Shown in pieces: positions 1 to 9,499 of a stretch of DNA of 64,000 bases. This DNA is from Phaeobacter sp. J2-8 (lineage in GTDB: Bacteria; Pseudomonadota; Alphaproteobacteria; Rhodobacterales; Rhodobacteraceae), in NCBI RefSeq assembly GCF_022867865.1, contig NZ_JALIEC010000003.1, forward strand, positions 434,001-498,000, written 5' to 3'. Under the pieces are notes generated by a model, which worked only from the letters and a program-made list of their open reading frames with translations, was not told the DNA's origin and did not search any database. The stretch's first letter is position 1; each line of letters opens with the position of its first letter. The translations under genes and the position numbers were made by a program.

Positions 1-1651
1 CAGGCTGGCATGTTCTGGCAAAAGCCGCTCCACATAGAAGCGCGCCAGCCTGCCGCGTGCGCTGTCTGCGCCTTCGGCGGCTGCCGCTTTCAGGTGGAAA
101 TGCCCGCCCAGCACGCGCGCAAATCCCATCAGGAACGGCACGGCGCCGGCAAATCGTGCATTCATGTCGGATTTTTCCACCATTGCATCGACCACTTCGC
201 GCAGGGTTTCAGACGCCTGCCAGACCGGTTCCGCCAGATCCGGCAGTGTGGCGCGCAGCCCCTCTGCATGGGCCTCGACCTCGTCCAGAAGGGCGTTCAT
301 CGCGTCGCCGCCATCCATCATTTTGCGCCCGACAAGGTCCATCGCCTGAATGCCATTGGTGCCTTCGTAGATCGCGGTGACGCGCACGTCGCGGTAATAC
401 TGGGCTGCTCCGGTTTCTTCGATGAACCCCATGCCCCCATGCACCTGCACACCCATTTCGGCCACGCGCATGCCGGTTTCGGTGCCAAAGGCCTTGGCGA
501 TTGGTGTCAGAAGTGCGGCTCTTGTGGTCCAGTTTGCGTCGCCCGTGGCATGGCCCATGTCGATTGCCTGGGCACAGGCGACGGCAATGGCGCGTGCGAC
601 AAAGGTGTCTGCCCGCATGGTGGCCAGCATACGGCGCACATCCGCATGGTCGATGATTGTGCCGGTGCCGCCCTCGATCGGGCTTCGGCCCTGTTTGCGA
701 TCCAGCGCATAGGCCAGCGCGGTCTGGGTCGCAGCCTCGGCCTGGCCCAGACCCTGAACGCCGACCCCAAGGCGCGCGTTGTTCATCATGGTGAACATCG
801 CCCGCATCCCGTCATGCGCTTCGCCGACCAGCCAACCGGTCGCGCCATCGTATTCCATCACGGCAGTGGGCGAGCCATGCAGACCCATTTTGTGTTCCAG
901 CGACACCACCCGCAGCGAATTGGCCGCGCCCGGTGCGCCGGTTTCATCAGGAATGAACTTCGGCACAAGAAAGAGCGAGATGCCCTTGGTTCCCGGTTTG
1001 CCATCGGGCAGACGCGCCAGCACCAAATGGCAGACGTTTTCGGAAAAATCGTTATCCCCCAGGAGATAAAGATTTTCTGTCCTGAAACCGCATAGGTGCC
1101 GTCGCCGTTTGGTTCCGCCTTGCTGCGCAGCGCGCCAACGTCCGACCCGGCCTGCGGCTCGGTTAGGTTCATCGTGCCGGTCCATTCGCGGCAATCAGCT
1201 TGGGAATATACAGCGCCTTCAACGCATCCGAGGCATGGTTTTCCAAGGCCTCGATCTGGCCCTGGCTCATCAGCGGGGCCAGCTGCAAGGACAGACACGC
1301 CCCCGACATCATGTCATTGACCGCAGTGGTCAGCATCATCGGCAACCCCATGCCGCCATGCTCTGGTGCGGCGGACATGCCGATCCAGCCCCCTTCGCCG
1401 ATTGCGCGATGTCCTTCGGCAAACCCGGGCGAGGTGCGCACAACGCCGTTTTCCAACACCGCAGGGTGCAGGTCGCCGTTGCGTTGATATGTCGTCAGCT
1501 TCTCTTCGCAGAGCCGCGCAGCCTCGCCCAGAACGGCCTTTGCCATTTCGGCTGTCGCTTCGGCAAACTTGTCGGTCGCGGCAACAGGGGCGAGCGGCAC
1601 AATGTGACGCAGGATGACATCATAGTCGTTGAGCGGGGCGGAATATGCCAT
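1..1651 (-). CDS. Acyl-CoA dehydrogenase, 3' end beyond window, two frameshifts
   Basis: FAD-dependent acyl-CoA dehydrogenase of the long (about 590-residue) class, introducing the alpha-beta double bond in an acyl-CoA. Translation begins [11 protein letters not shown] and runs through the N-terminal helical domain, the [11 protein letters not shown] flavin-binding motif, and [14 protein letters not shown] and YEGTNGIQ motifs typical of the family. The C-terminus lies outside the window. Reading needs two repairs: one base is missing near 1190 (after KLIA, before EWTGTMN) and one G is missing from a G run near 1046 (after IFISWG, before DNDFSENV). Both look like sequencing indels, although a genuine pseudogene cannot be excluded. 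An upstream ATG at 1666 is possible; I prefer 1651 because family members start close to this point. It diverges from tsaC. Confidence 0.85.
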
Positions 1652-1751
1652 ATATTTTCCTTGCAAAGTCTTTGCTTTAAGCCTAAACTTTAGCTATACG
1701 CCTGCGAAATTCTGCGACAACCGAAACGCGGCGTCACAGGGAAGGTTGTGC

Positions 1752-1783
1752 TGACCGATGACTGATTTTGACCGATGACTGAT
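1752..1783 (+). repeat. 17-bp-period tandem duplication at the tsaC start
   Basis: GACCGATGACTGAT occurs at 1753-1766 and again at 1770-1783. The first copy supplies an ATG at 1758 opening a six-codon frame (MTDFDR) whose TGA overlaps the tsaC ATG at 1775 as ATGA. The purine-rich GGGAAGG lies nearer the first ATG, so translation of tsaC may be coupled to the mini-frame. Confidence 0.7.
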
Positions 1784-2740
1784 ACTATTGCTGAGCCGAT
1801 CATCACAGCGCGGCTTGATCCCAAGGGGGATGGTATTGCAGGCGCGGTAAAGGTTTTGGCGCAGGGGGGGCGTGTCGCTTTTCCAACGGAAACGGTGTAC
1901 GGGTTGGGCGCGGATGCCCGCGACGGTCAGGCCGTGGCCGGGATTTACGCCGCCAAAGGCAGGCCCAGTTTCAATCCGTTGATTGCCCATGTGGCAGATG
2001 TGGCCACCGCGCAGCGCTATGTGATCTGGGATGATGTCGCCGACCGGATTGCGGCGGCGTTCTGGCCTGGGCCCTTGACGCTGGTCCTGCCATTGCGGCC
2101 CGATGCGGGGATCTCACCCTTGGTGACGGCGGGGCTGGACACGCTGGCGCTGCGCCTTCCGGCGCACCCGCTGGCGCGGGAGCTGCTGCGGGCTTTTGAC
2201 GGGCCTTTGGCCGCGCCTTCGGCCAATCTGTCGGGGCGGATCAGCCCGACAACAGCCGAACATGTACTGGCCGATCTGGACGGGCTGATCGAGGCGGTTC
2301 TGATGGGCGGGGCCTGTTCCGTCGGGGTGGAATCGACGATTTTGGCCTTGGCCCCCGAACCGACCCTTTTGCGCCCCGGTGGATTCCAGGCCGAGGCGCT
2401 GGAGGCCATGTTGGGTGTCCCGCTGGCCAGCGGTGGCTCGGCAGAGACCCCGACATCGCCGGGGCAATTGCTGTCGCATTACGCGCCTTCCGCCGGGCTG
2501 CGGATGAATGCGCAGACGGTCGAACAGGGTGAGGTTCTGCTGGGCTTTGGCCCGGTCCAGGGCGACATGTCGCTGTCCCCCGCTGGCGACCTGCAGGAAG
2601 CGGCGGCGAATTTGTTTGGGGCGTTGCACCTGCTTGACAGGGGCGGCCCCAAAGGGATCGCCGTGGCCCCGGTGCCCGATCATGGGTTGGGACGGGCCAT
2701 CAATGACCGGTTGCGCCGGGCCGCCGCCCCACGGGATTAG
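1775..2740 (+). CDS. tsaC: L-threonylcarbamoyladenylate synthase (TsaC/Sua5 type)
   Basis: Makes threonylcarbamoyl-AMP from threonine, bicarbonate and ATP, the first step of the t6A37 modification of ANN-decoding tRNAs; cytoplasmic. The 321-residue protein has the YrdC-like fold at about residues 15-210, with FPTETVYGLG (36-45), KGRPSFNPL (61-69), the PGPLTLVL segment and APSANLSG. A C-terminal Sua5 domain (about 225-320) begins near SPGQLLSHYAPS. That is the long Sua5 architecture, not the short TsaC form. The gene diverges from the acyl-CoA dehydrogenase. The start at 1775 lies in the second copy of a 17-bp duplication; the ATG in the first copy is out of frame. Confidence 0.93.
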   Translation: MTDTIAEPIITARLDPKGDGIAGAVKVLAQGGRVAFPTETVYGLGADARDGQAVAGIYAAKGRPSFNPLIAHVADVATAQRYVIWDDVADRIAAAFWPGPLTLVLPLRPDAGISPLVTAGLDTLALRLPAHPLARELLRAFDGPLAAPSANLSGRISPTTAEHVLADLDGLIEAVLMGGACSVGVESTILALAPEPTLLRPGGFQAEALEAMLGVPLASGGSAETPTSPGQLLSHYAPSAGLRMNAQTVEQGEVLLGFGPVQGDMSLSPAGDLQEAAANLFGALHLLDRGGPKGIAVAPVPDHGLGRAINDRLRRAAAPRD

Positions 2741-2759
2741 GCCCGCAGGCGGAACCGCA

Positions 2760-2974
2760 TTACCGTCGGTTGGTCACTTTGTCATGCAGCCGCAGGACAA
2801 TCCGGCTGGCGGTTTTTTCAAAGAACGCGGCAGGATCGCATGGACCAATGCCGCGCCGGCGGCAAGAAACAGCAGACCCGAAAACCGCAGGGCAAAGCGC
2901 AGGTGCTGGCCATAGCTTTCGTTGACCGAAGCGGGATGTGCGGTGAAAAAGGCGACGGGACCGTGTGAAGGCAT
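2760..2974 (-). CDS. DUF6356-like small membrane protein, one frameshift
   Basis: A 71-residue protein of unknown function once repaired. It starts MPSHGPVAFFTAHPASV, continues with one hydrophobic segment (FSGLLFLAAGAALVHAILP) and ends FFEKTASRIVLRLHDKV. This matches my memory of the DUF6356 pattern (FTAHPxSVxESYxxH, then a membrane span, then a TAS motif). One G is missing near 2827, where CCGCG should read CCGGCG. A good AGGAG precedes the ATG at 2974. Convergent with tsaC. Confidence 0.7.
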
Positions 2975-3089
2975 GGGGTTCTCCTGCTGTTTGCAAAGAT
3001 CTTGTTGGTGACAAAATACCAAACCATGGCGGTCAATCCGTCCCAAATCTTCTTGCTTTTGCGTCTGTCTTTGGGACATGATCCCATCA

Positions 3090-3549
3090 ATGACCCAGCT
3101 TGACGCATTTGATCTCAAGATTCTGCGGGCGCTGCAGAAGGATGCCAGCCAGAGCATGGATGCCCTGGCCGAGGCGGCCAGGCCTGTCGCGCAATGCCTG
3201 TTGGCGGCGGATGCGCATGCTGGAAGAGGCGGGGGTGATCCGGGGGCGTGTCGCGCTGTTGGATGCGGCCAAGGTCGGCTGCCCGCTTCAGGTCTATGTG
3301 CTGGTGCGCACCAATGCCCATGATGCCGCCTGGATGGAGAAATTCGGCCGCGCGGTGCAGCTTTTGCCGGAAATCACCGCCGCGCATCGCATGACCGGCG
3401 ATCTGGACTACATCCTGCGGGTCCGGGTGGCGGATGTGCCGGCCTATGACGTGTTCTACAAGAAATTGATCGCCATGGTGCCGCTTTCGGATATCTCTGC
3501 GAGTTTCGTCATGGAAGATATAAAAGACACCACAGCAATGCCGTTATGA
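3090..3549 (+). CDS. Lrp/AsnC-family transcriptional regulator, one frameshift
   Basis: A feast/famine regulator of 152 residues once repaired: an N-terminal winged helix (LDAFDLKILRALQKDAS, then AEAAGLSRNACWRRMRMLEEAGVI) and a C-terminal RAM ligand-binding domain ending ASFVMEDIKDTTAMPL. One extra A near 3182 (GCGGCC-A-GGCCTG) breaks the helix-turn-helix. Removing it restores the family's LSxxxxWRRxxxLE pattern. It overlaps the next gene by 4 bases (ATGA at 3546). The target is unknown; AsnC proteins often control neighbouring amino-acid genes, but none is obvious here. Confidence 0.85.
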
Positions 3550-4046
3550 GCCGAGGTTCCATGCAAGAACATGATATTTCCACCACCGCCGAAGCGGCAG
3601 AAGCCGCGGCCTTGCCACGGCGAATCGAAGTGTACACAGAGGGCCAGGCGCCCGCGAAGGGCCTGCCACCCGCGGATTGTCTGACCAATCGCCCGGTGGC
3701 GCAAAAGAGCGCGGCAGAATGGGCCTATGAGCGGCTGGTGCTCTATATCCGCGATTTCGAGGCCGGATTGGACAACGAACACGAGGTGGCCATGGGGTTC
3801 ACCGGCGGTCAGGCCGGGATCTTGCGGATTGAGGGCATGGGTTATTTCGATCCCGACATCATCACCTTTCATGGCACCGATGCCCAGGGTATCCGCACCC
3901 AATTGGTGCAGCATGTCAGCCAGTTGAACGTGCTGCTCCGCGCGCTGCCAACCCAGGTCGAAACCGCCGCCCCGCGCCGCATCGGGTTCCGTTTGGCGGA
4001 GCAATTGGAAAAAGTCGCCCGCGAAGCTGACACCGAAGCGACATAA
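3546..4046 (+). CDS. DUF6173-like conserved protein
   Basis: 166 residues, no signal peptide or membrane span. The core AEWAYERLVLYIRDFEAGLD / EVAMGFTGGQAGILRIEGMGYFDPDIITFHG / RTQLVQHVSQLNVLLRALP is a compact soluble domain that I associate with DUF6173, common in Rhodobacterales. The function is not known. The gene is translationally coupled to the AsnC regulator (ATGA overlap); an internal ATG at 3561 is an alternative start. Confidence 0.65.
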   Translation: MSRGSMQEHDISTTAEAAEAAALPRRIEVYTEGQAPAKGLPPADCLTNRPVAQKSAAEWAYERLVLYIRDFEAGLDNEHEVAMGFTGGQAGILRIEGMGYFDPDIITFHGTDAQGIRTQLVQHVSQLNVLLRALPTQVETAAPRRIGFRLAEQLEKVAREADTEAT

Positions 4047-4139
4047 TCGCGCGTTAGACCGGCGATATCAGCTCGAGGCGTGACAGCCCAAGAGGAATCC
4101 GTTACATCGACCGGGAACACGATCCAAAGGACCAATGAC

Positions 4140-4274
4140 ATGGCTGAACACAAACACGGCGAAATGGACATCTCCGTTCAGGAAGACACCTTTAACGGCT
4201 TTATCACTGCGTCGACGCGCGTGGCGGTTGCGTCGATTCTGGTGCTGATTTTCCTCGCCATTTTCAACAGCTAA
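4140..4274 (+). CDS. aa3-type cytochrome c oxidase subunit IV
   Basis: A 44-residue single-span peptide, MAEHKHGEMDISVQEDTFNGFI followed by a hydrophobic helix ending FLAIFNS. It matches the small alphaproteobacterial subunit IV (COX4_pro_2 family) that packs against subunits I and III of the aa3 oxidase in the cytoplasmic membrane. The acidic-amphipathic N-terminus and single helix are the family's whole architecture. Its subunit I-III genes are not in this window, as is usual. The upstream ATG at 4080 is in frame but would add 20 residues unlike the family. Confidence 0.85.
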   Translation: MAEHKHGEMDISVQEDTFNGFITASTRVAVASILVLIFLAIFNS

Positions 4275-4298
4275 GCTGTCTTTCGGGGGCAAGATCCG

Positions 4299-4927
4299 AT
4301 GAAGAAACTGATTGTGGCCTTTGTCGGCCTTGCCCTTCTTGCGGCATGTGGCACAACGTCAGAACGGACACGCTATGACGATGCGGAAACCGTGGCGCGC
4401 GCGGCCTATCGCCATGATGGCCCGCCTGCGCTGACGCTTTATACCATGGTGAACGCCACCACCGGGGCCGCGCGCATACCAGTTTGATGATCAACGGCTC
4501 GCAGCGGGTGATCTTTGATCCGGCGGGGTCGGTGCAGCATTCGCAGATCGCCGAACGTGCCGATGTGCTTTACGGTATTACGCCGCGGATCGAGAAATTT
4601 TATGCCAGCGCCCATTCCCGCAAGACCCACTATGTGGTGATCCAGCGGATCGAAGTCTCGCCCGAGGTTGCCGAAAAGGCGCTGCAACTGGCGATCAACA
4701 ACGGCGCAGTGGCCCAGGCGTTCTGCGCCAATTCCACATCACAATTGTTGCAGAAACTGCCGGGCTTTGGCGGGATCAAGACAACCTTTTACCCGGTGAA
4801 ACTGAGCAAGCAATTCGGCGCTTTGCCCGGTGTCGTCACCCGTGAGCTGCACGAGACCGACGACGAAGACAAATCCAAGGCCATCGCTGAATTTGACGCG
4901 GAACTGCGGGCGCAAGCGCCGAACTGA
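4299..4927 (+). CDS. Conserved lipoprotein, one frameshift
   Basis: Repaired length is 209 residues. The N-terminus MKKLIVAFVGLALLAACGTTS carries a lipobox (LLAAC), so the protein is probably lipid-anchored and periplasmic. The body (AHTSLMINGSQRVIFDPAGSV, then YVVIQRIEVSPEVAEKAL, then FCANSTSQLLQKLPGF) has a lone Cys after the lipobox. The NG-Q-V-FDP opening and the FCANSTSxLL motif suggest a DUF-type peptidase-like or permuted NlpC-like fold, but I do not recognise the family. One base is missing from a GC repeat near 4472. Function unknown. Confidence 0.75.
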
Positions 4928-5238
4928 TTGCGGCCTGAGGCCAGGGGGTGGGCCCTAGGGGCGGCGTCAAAAACCGGCCCATCACCACCACACCACAGAC
5001 CGCAAGGCCCCGCGCGATCAGCGACGGTTTTGTGCATGGTGCAGAGCGCATGCTTTTGACAGCGGCGCAGCGAACCAATACTGATCCCCCATGATCCTCC
5101 GTTGCCATCAGACCCCATGCTATTACCGCCACCCCTGACGGCGGCCTGATGATGCGTTAAGATCACAGAAGCCGCCGCCCACCGGCGGCTCCGTCTATTC
5201 AGAGGCGCCTCGGGCCTAATTCCCCGAAGGAGACCTGA
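4928..5238. other. Intergenic stretch with one hairpin
   Basis: No convincing gene in either strand. The only structure is an 8-bp stem (AGCCGCCG, loop CCCAC, CGGCGGCT) at 5170-5190, not followed by a T tract. It may act as a weak terminator or a leader hairpin for the gene at 5239. Confidence 0.45.
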
Positions 5239-5628
5239 ATGACCCTCGACGACCTCTGCAACCGCTACCTCGACGCTCTAAATGCTGGCGATTTGGAAGG
5301 GGTGCGCGCCCTCTTTACCGCCGACGCCGAGATCGTGTCGCCGCTCTACGGCGTGCGGCCTGCACAGGATTTCTACGCCGAACTCTTTGCCGACACCTCC
5401 CGCTCGCAAACGACGCTGCTCAACATCTTTGACCGCTCCATCGAAGGCCGCTCCGTGGCGCTGCATTTCCGGTACGTCTGGACCCTCGCCAGCGGCAAGA
5501 TCGTGGAATTCGAATGCGTCGATGTCTTTGAACTGACCGAGGACCGGCACCTCTTTGCCCGAATGACCATCATCTACGACACCGCCCCCCTGAGAGCCGA
5601 CTTCGACGTATCCCGGAAACAAGCCTGA
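5239..5628 (+). CDS. NTF2-like / SnoaL-type protein
   Basis: 129 residues with the cone-shaped NTF2-like fold: an N-terminal helix pair (LCNRYLDALNAGDLEGVRALFTADAEIVSPLYG) then a beta-sheet (ALHFRYVWTLASGKIVEFECVDVFEL). No catalytic residues can be assigned safely; family members range from isomerases to ligand carriers. A GAAGGAGA sequence lies at good distance from the ATG. Stands alone at the edge of the accessory island. Confidence 0.8.
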   Translation: MTLDDLCNRYLDALNAGDLEGVRALFTADAEIVSPLYGVRPAQDFYAELFADTSRSQTTLLNIFDRSIEGRSVALHFRYVWTLASGKIVEFECVDVFELTEDRHLFARMTIIYDTAPLRADFDVSRKQA

Positions 5629-6081
5629 GCTTTGCCAGGTTTTGGGTGACTGGGTGTAATGGGGGGGTTTTGTTGTGGAGGCTGTGAGGGCTGCTGTGGA
5701 AGGCGGCCCTCGGCCCATTGCCGCCGTTGCTCGAAGAACCAAACGCTGCGTTGCAGCTTTACTAAAGCTGCCGTTCGATACCTGACGCAACAAATTTTAC
5801 AGCACAAGGTCGGCAGTGCGCGACAAAGAACTAATTCGCTGCTACTGCGCCAAAGTCCGCTTTCTGGCTTTCGAGTTGGCGAACACCGGTAGTTGTCGCC
5901 TGTCACATAAACGGATAAGTTTGGCAAATCCCATGGGTAGTAGCAGTTCTGGATCGAGGCCATCTTGCTCTGCAATTCATGACTAGGAAGAAATCCTTGA
6001 TTTTCTCTTCAGAATTCGTGAAAAATGAGCCTGAAGTCCAAAAAATGCGGAAAATCACTGGTGGTTGAAGGCTGCCGAATT
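5629..6081. other. Non-coding island boundary
   Basis: About 450 bases without a supportable gene. Base composition drops from GC-rich to mixed here, starting just after the NTF2-like stop, so this is the likely left boundary of the accessory island. I see no direct repeats, tRNA or integrase at the junction. Confidence 0.5.
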
Positions 6082-7572
6082 ATGCGAGTTCTGAAATTAC
6101 TGTCCAAAGCCATCGTTCTGATATCTCTGGGATCGGCTGCGTTCGGTCAGAGCTGCGAAGACGTTGAATACGAAGAAAGTTGCTGGCTTAGAAAAGAAGC
6201 CGCTTCATCCAAGATTATGATCTTCGTTCATGGGATCGACGGAAGCGCATCCGAAACTTGGAGCTCTACAGCCGACAACAACGGCCCAACGTGGCCAGAG
6301 ATTGTCGTAGAAGACAATCTTTTCTCGGATGCCGATGTATTGGTCGTCAACTATCTTTCGACCAAATGGCGTGAGAGTCCAAGCATAGATAGTCTGAGCA
6401 GTGACTTTTTCGCAACCGAAATACTCGAACGTGGTATTTTGGATGTGCACCAAAATGGGGTAGCTCGATATCAGGACATATTGTTCGTTGCACATAGCAT
6501 GGGTGGCCTGATTGTCCGAAATATCATCAATGGACATAAGGGTCTAGCTGAACGGACACCGGCAATTTTTACCTTTGCGACGCCGACAGGAGGAAGCCGA
6601 CTTGCAAATTGGCTTTCCAGCTTGTCGTCAAGCGCTTCGCTCGAAGACATGGCACAACTGTTTAAGATTCGATATCAAGTGAACGAGAGCGGCGATATCG
6701 TTGCTGTAGAAAGCAGTTTCTTGAACGATCTGCGCGATGAATGGCGCCGCAAGGGGCATATGGAAGCGATCACAAGCTTCTGTGCTTTTGAGATAGACCC
6801 AACTGTGGGCTGGGGTCCATTGCGGTCGATAGTAGTTGAGAAGCGGGATGTTGAGTTTCTTTGTAACCGAGTTAGAGGGCTCCCGGGGGATCACAACAGC
6901 ATTGTAACACCAGATGACCCCTGGTCTGCTCACAAGTTGCTAGCAAGCTGGTATCTAGAGATCTATCCTGACCGCTCCTTTGCTTCCACTGTGGAAGAAA
7001 ATGGGGATGTAGTGCTCATAAAATGCGATACCGATTTCTACGAATTCGAGGAATATGTGGGAATGCAGGGCTTTCTTGACGAACTCGAAGAAGACATGGG
7101 TTTGCGGTGGCGTTTTTCGACTTCCCTTCCGAAGGACTGGAGGGATGACTATAGGATCAGAATCTGGGCGCGCCCTGATGCGATCCCATCGATGCTAGTA
7201 ATGCACTATTCTTGCTTTCAAGAAGGTGGCAACAATCGTGCTAGCTTGTACGAAAGGGCCACAGATATTCTGCGATTTCTACAGAGCCTTGAAAGCACAA
7301 GGATTTGCATCGTTTTCTTTTCCCGAGCCTTTAATGAATTTCCAGGCGAGATAGTGACGACCTCAGGCGATGCAGGTTACCGTTTCTATGATGGCGATGA
7401 TGGAAGGGAGTTTTCTAACGAAACTCTAGAGCGACTGCGAGCAAGTTATTTTCCGCACGGCTGCCAACGCATATTCTCCGTTCCATCGTCCAAAAAAACC
7501 TCTCAAGGGATAGACAAATTCGAAAAGGAATTTCGGCTGCAAACGCGTCGGGCTGCTCAGCAAAGCTGCTAA
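6082..7572 (+). CDS. Secreted PGAP1/lipase-like alpha/beta hydrolase
   Basis: 496 residues. A Sec signal peptide (MRVLKLLSKAIVLISLGSAAFG) precedes an alpha/beta-hydrolase domain. It has the oxyanion HG motif (about 50-51), the nucleophile elbow AHSMGG (Ser about 139), ATPTGGS as in PGAP1-like and triacylglycerol lipases, and a candidate catalytic His in GDHNSI (about 271). The acid residue is not certain. Residues 306-496 form a second alpha/beta region (VVLIKCD, MLVMHYSCF, ICIVFFSRAF strands) that I cannot name. Likely periplasmic or exported esterase/lipase. I chose 6082 rather than an upstream in-frame ATG at 6025 because it gives a clean signal peptide. Base composition is clearly AT-richer than the core genes, suggesting acquisition. 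Confidence 0.75.
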   Translation: MRVLKLLSKAIVLISLGSAAFGQSCEDVEYEESCWLRKEAASSKIMIFVHGIDGSASETWSSTADNNGPTWPEIVVEDNLFSDADVLVVNYLSTKWRESPSIDSLSSDFFATEILERGILDVHQNGVARYQDILFVAHSMGGLIVRNIINGHKGLAERTPAIFTFATPTGGSRLANWLSSLSSSASLEDMAQLFKIRYQVNESGDIVAVESSFLNDLRDEWRRKGHMEAITSFCAFEIDPTVGWGPLRSIVVEKRDVEFLCNRVRGLPGDHNSIVTPDDPWSAHKLLASWYLEIYPDRSFASTVEENGDVVLIKCDTDFYEFEEYVGMQGFLDELEEDMGLRWRFSTSLPKDWRDDYRIRIWARPDAIPSMLVMHYSCFQEGGNNRASLYERATDILRFLQSLESTRICIVFFSRAFNEFPGEIVTTSGDAGYRFYDGDDGREFSNETLERLRASYFPHGCQRIFSVPSSKKTSQGIDKFEKEFRLQTRRAAQQSC

Positions 7573-8365
7573 CGCAACACCTGTTTCAGCTGAATTGAGT
7601 GAAGTTTCAACGCGACGCAGTTCCGGGCGGCTGCAAGTAAACTCTGACCTGATACCAGATAACGGACCTTTGCCCAAAATCGATCGAAATTTGTTCCGCC
7701 CTACGGCCGCTGCAACAGAACCGGACGTTCGCATACCGTGCAGCGAAGTGCGAAATGGGCTCCAAGCAGACTTGCGGCAATGCAGCGCGTGGTTTTGCGC
7801 AAAATGCCCTGGCACCGGCCTGAGCGATCACACCGGATGACTGCTGTCAGCCCAAAACGGGCATGATCTGATTGTACAGGTATGTTAGTAGCGGACATTT
7901 AAACTACTAAACTGGGCGTCTGCACCGCAGGAAAAAGCATCATTTCTCCGTACCGACGCCAGTGGCCGCTTTCGGATTTAGCCGGCAACGCATAGGCGAA
8001 ATAGTGTCGTTAATAGACACTACGCCATCAAAATTTCGATCACAGCGGTTATTCTGATCAATCAACGGGTTACGGTGCCTTCATGGTGTGAGTGATCTAC
8101 TTTTGAGGCGGACCATGTTTGGATAAAAAGCCGCAATCAGAGAACAGTTTTGCAAAATTTGGCAGTGGAAGGAGAATTTAGTCTCCTCCCAAAGATCGTG
8201 GAGTAGGTGCCCGAACAACGGAACAAAACCTCAAAACATCTTGATCTAAGGGAAAATATTGGGCAACCTAAAACAGGCGGCGCAGCAATAGGCCGTTTGT
8301 CGATTTACGATACATTTACATTCAAAATGCAAATATTTAGGCAACAAAACAGAGGATATTGAATA
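7573..8365. other. Long AT-rich non-coding stretch in the island
   Basis: Short open frames on both strands here look like chance: no domain, no ribosome site. A 21-bp dyad TAGTGTC-N7-GACACTA lies at 8002-8022. A small GGAGA/TCTCC hairpin lies near 8172. The last 60 bases are AT-rich, with AGAGGATATTGAATA before the ATG at 8366, and probably hold that gene's promoter. Confidence 0.45.
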
Positions 8366-9295
8366 ATGAGCGCCCGCAAAGAGATCAATTGGTTCTTGGA
8401 AGAGTTTGGTCTAAGAATCGAATCCGAAATCAAAAAGACACCGTTTACTTTGCCTATGTTTGCGGGCATCGCATACCAAGAAACTGGATATCTTTGGTCG
8501 CGCATCCGCGAACACGCGGACGGTGAGGAAGCCTTCTTAGATGCCTGCGTCGGGGATGTAATCGGCGCACCGCGCCGCAAAGCGTTCCCTCGAACGCCAC
8601 AAGAACTCAAAGCGATGCCCAATGGCGTTGAAATGTATGATATCGGACGGAATGCGTTGCAGATATTGGGTAACGTTGCGCCTGAATATGCTAAATATGT
8701 CCGCCACAAAAAACGTTTCTGCCGTGGCTACGGATTGTTTCAATATGATCTGCAATTCTTCAAGGAAGACCCCAACTACTTCCTTACAAAAGGTTGGAGA
8801 AGCTTCGAGGGAACATTTGGAAAAGCCTTGTCCGAGGCTACGACAAAAGCCAAAGGACTGAAGCTGTACTTAGATCGCAAACTGACCATCGCGGAATCAA
8901 CAAAGGTTGCGATTGCTTATAATCGAGGGTCATATGATCGAAATCTTGGCTGGAAACAAGGTCATCGGAACGGTGCTGGCGAGTACTACGGCGAGTTGGT
9001 CAATCGCTATATAAAACTGGCTACCCGACTAGCTGCTCGCACGACACCGACTTCGCCTGGATTAAACGCTGGCCCTAACAATAGTCTGGGTCGATATATT
9101 GTGAACGCACGTTCTGGATTGGTGCTGCGGTCTGCGCCGAGCATTTCTAGCACTCGGTTGACCGTAGCCCCGGAGGGGCAGGTCGTAGGTGTTTTAGGCT
9201 TTGCCGGGAAAGACCACGACTGGGCGTTGGTCGATTTGGAAGATGACGGCCTCGCGGATGGCTTCATGGCCTCAGCCTTCTTGATAAAGGCCTAA
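8366..9295 (+). CDS. Lysozyme-like protein with C-terminal SH3 domain
   Basis: 309 residues, no signal peptide. The N-terminal part resembles the goose-lysozyme / transglycosylase (SLT) fold: AYQETGY with a candidate catalytic Glu39, GYGLFQYD (121-128, the GLMQI position) and AYNRGS (184-189, the AYNAG position). Residues about 244-308 form a bacterial SH3 domain (SGLVLRSAPS, GFAGKDHDWALVDLEDDGLADGFM), often used to bind cell wall. A peptidoglycan-cleaving enzyme is the best guess. Without a secretion signal it would need lysis, a holin or a secretion apparatus to reach its substrate, so phage endolysin-like or toxin-like roles are possible. Composition is AT-richer than the core. Confidence 0.65.
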   Translation: MSARKEINWFLEEFGLRIESEIKKTPFTLPMFAGIAYQETGYLWSRIREHADGEEAFLDACVGDVIGAPRRKAFPRTPQELKAMPNGVEMYDIGRNALQILGNVAPEYAKYVRHKKRFCRGYGLFQYDLQFFKEDPNYFLTKGWRSFEGTFGKALSEATTKAKGLKLYLDRKLTIAESTKVAIAYNRGSYDRNLGWKQGHRNGAGEYYGELVNRYIKLATRLAARTTPTSPGLNAGPNNSLGRYIVNARSGLVLRSAPSISSTRLTVAPEGQVVGVLGFAGKDHDWALVDLEDDGLADGFMASAFLIKA

Positions 9296-9499
9296 AAGGC
9301 ATAATGGTTTCCCTTATAGAGTAACGACTTATAGCTAATTTTTTGCGGTGGAAGCAAACTTACATCCAGAAACTATTACTGTCAGAATTCTGATGGAAAC
9401 CGACGTCGGCTCTGGCACAGGTGGTTTGATTGACAGAGGAAATTCCGCGACTTCACCCCAATTTACGGGCCTTCTGGAAAGTTTCTTAAGGATTTATTG

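Noticed and set aside
10-1095. A 361-codon open frame on the plus strand at the left edge
   Set aside because: It is antisense to the acyl-CoA dehydrogenase, whose motifs read cleanly on the minus strand; the frame is open only because of codon bias.
7595-7840. An 81-codon frame after the lipase gene
   Set aside because: No ribosome site or domain; overlapping frames on both strands of equal length suggest chance.
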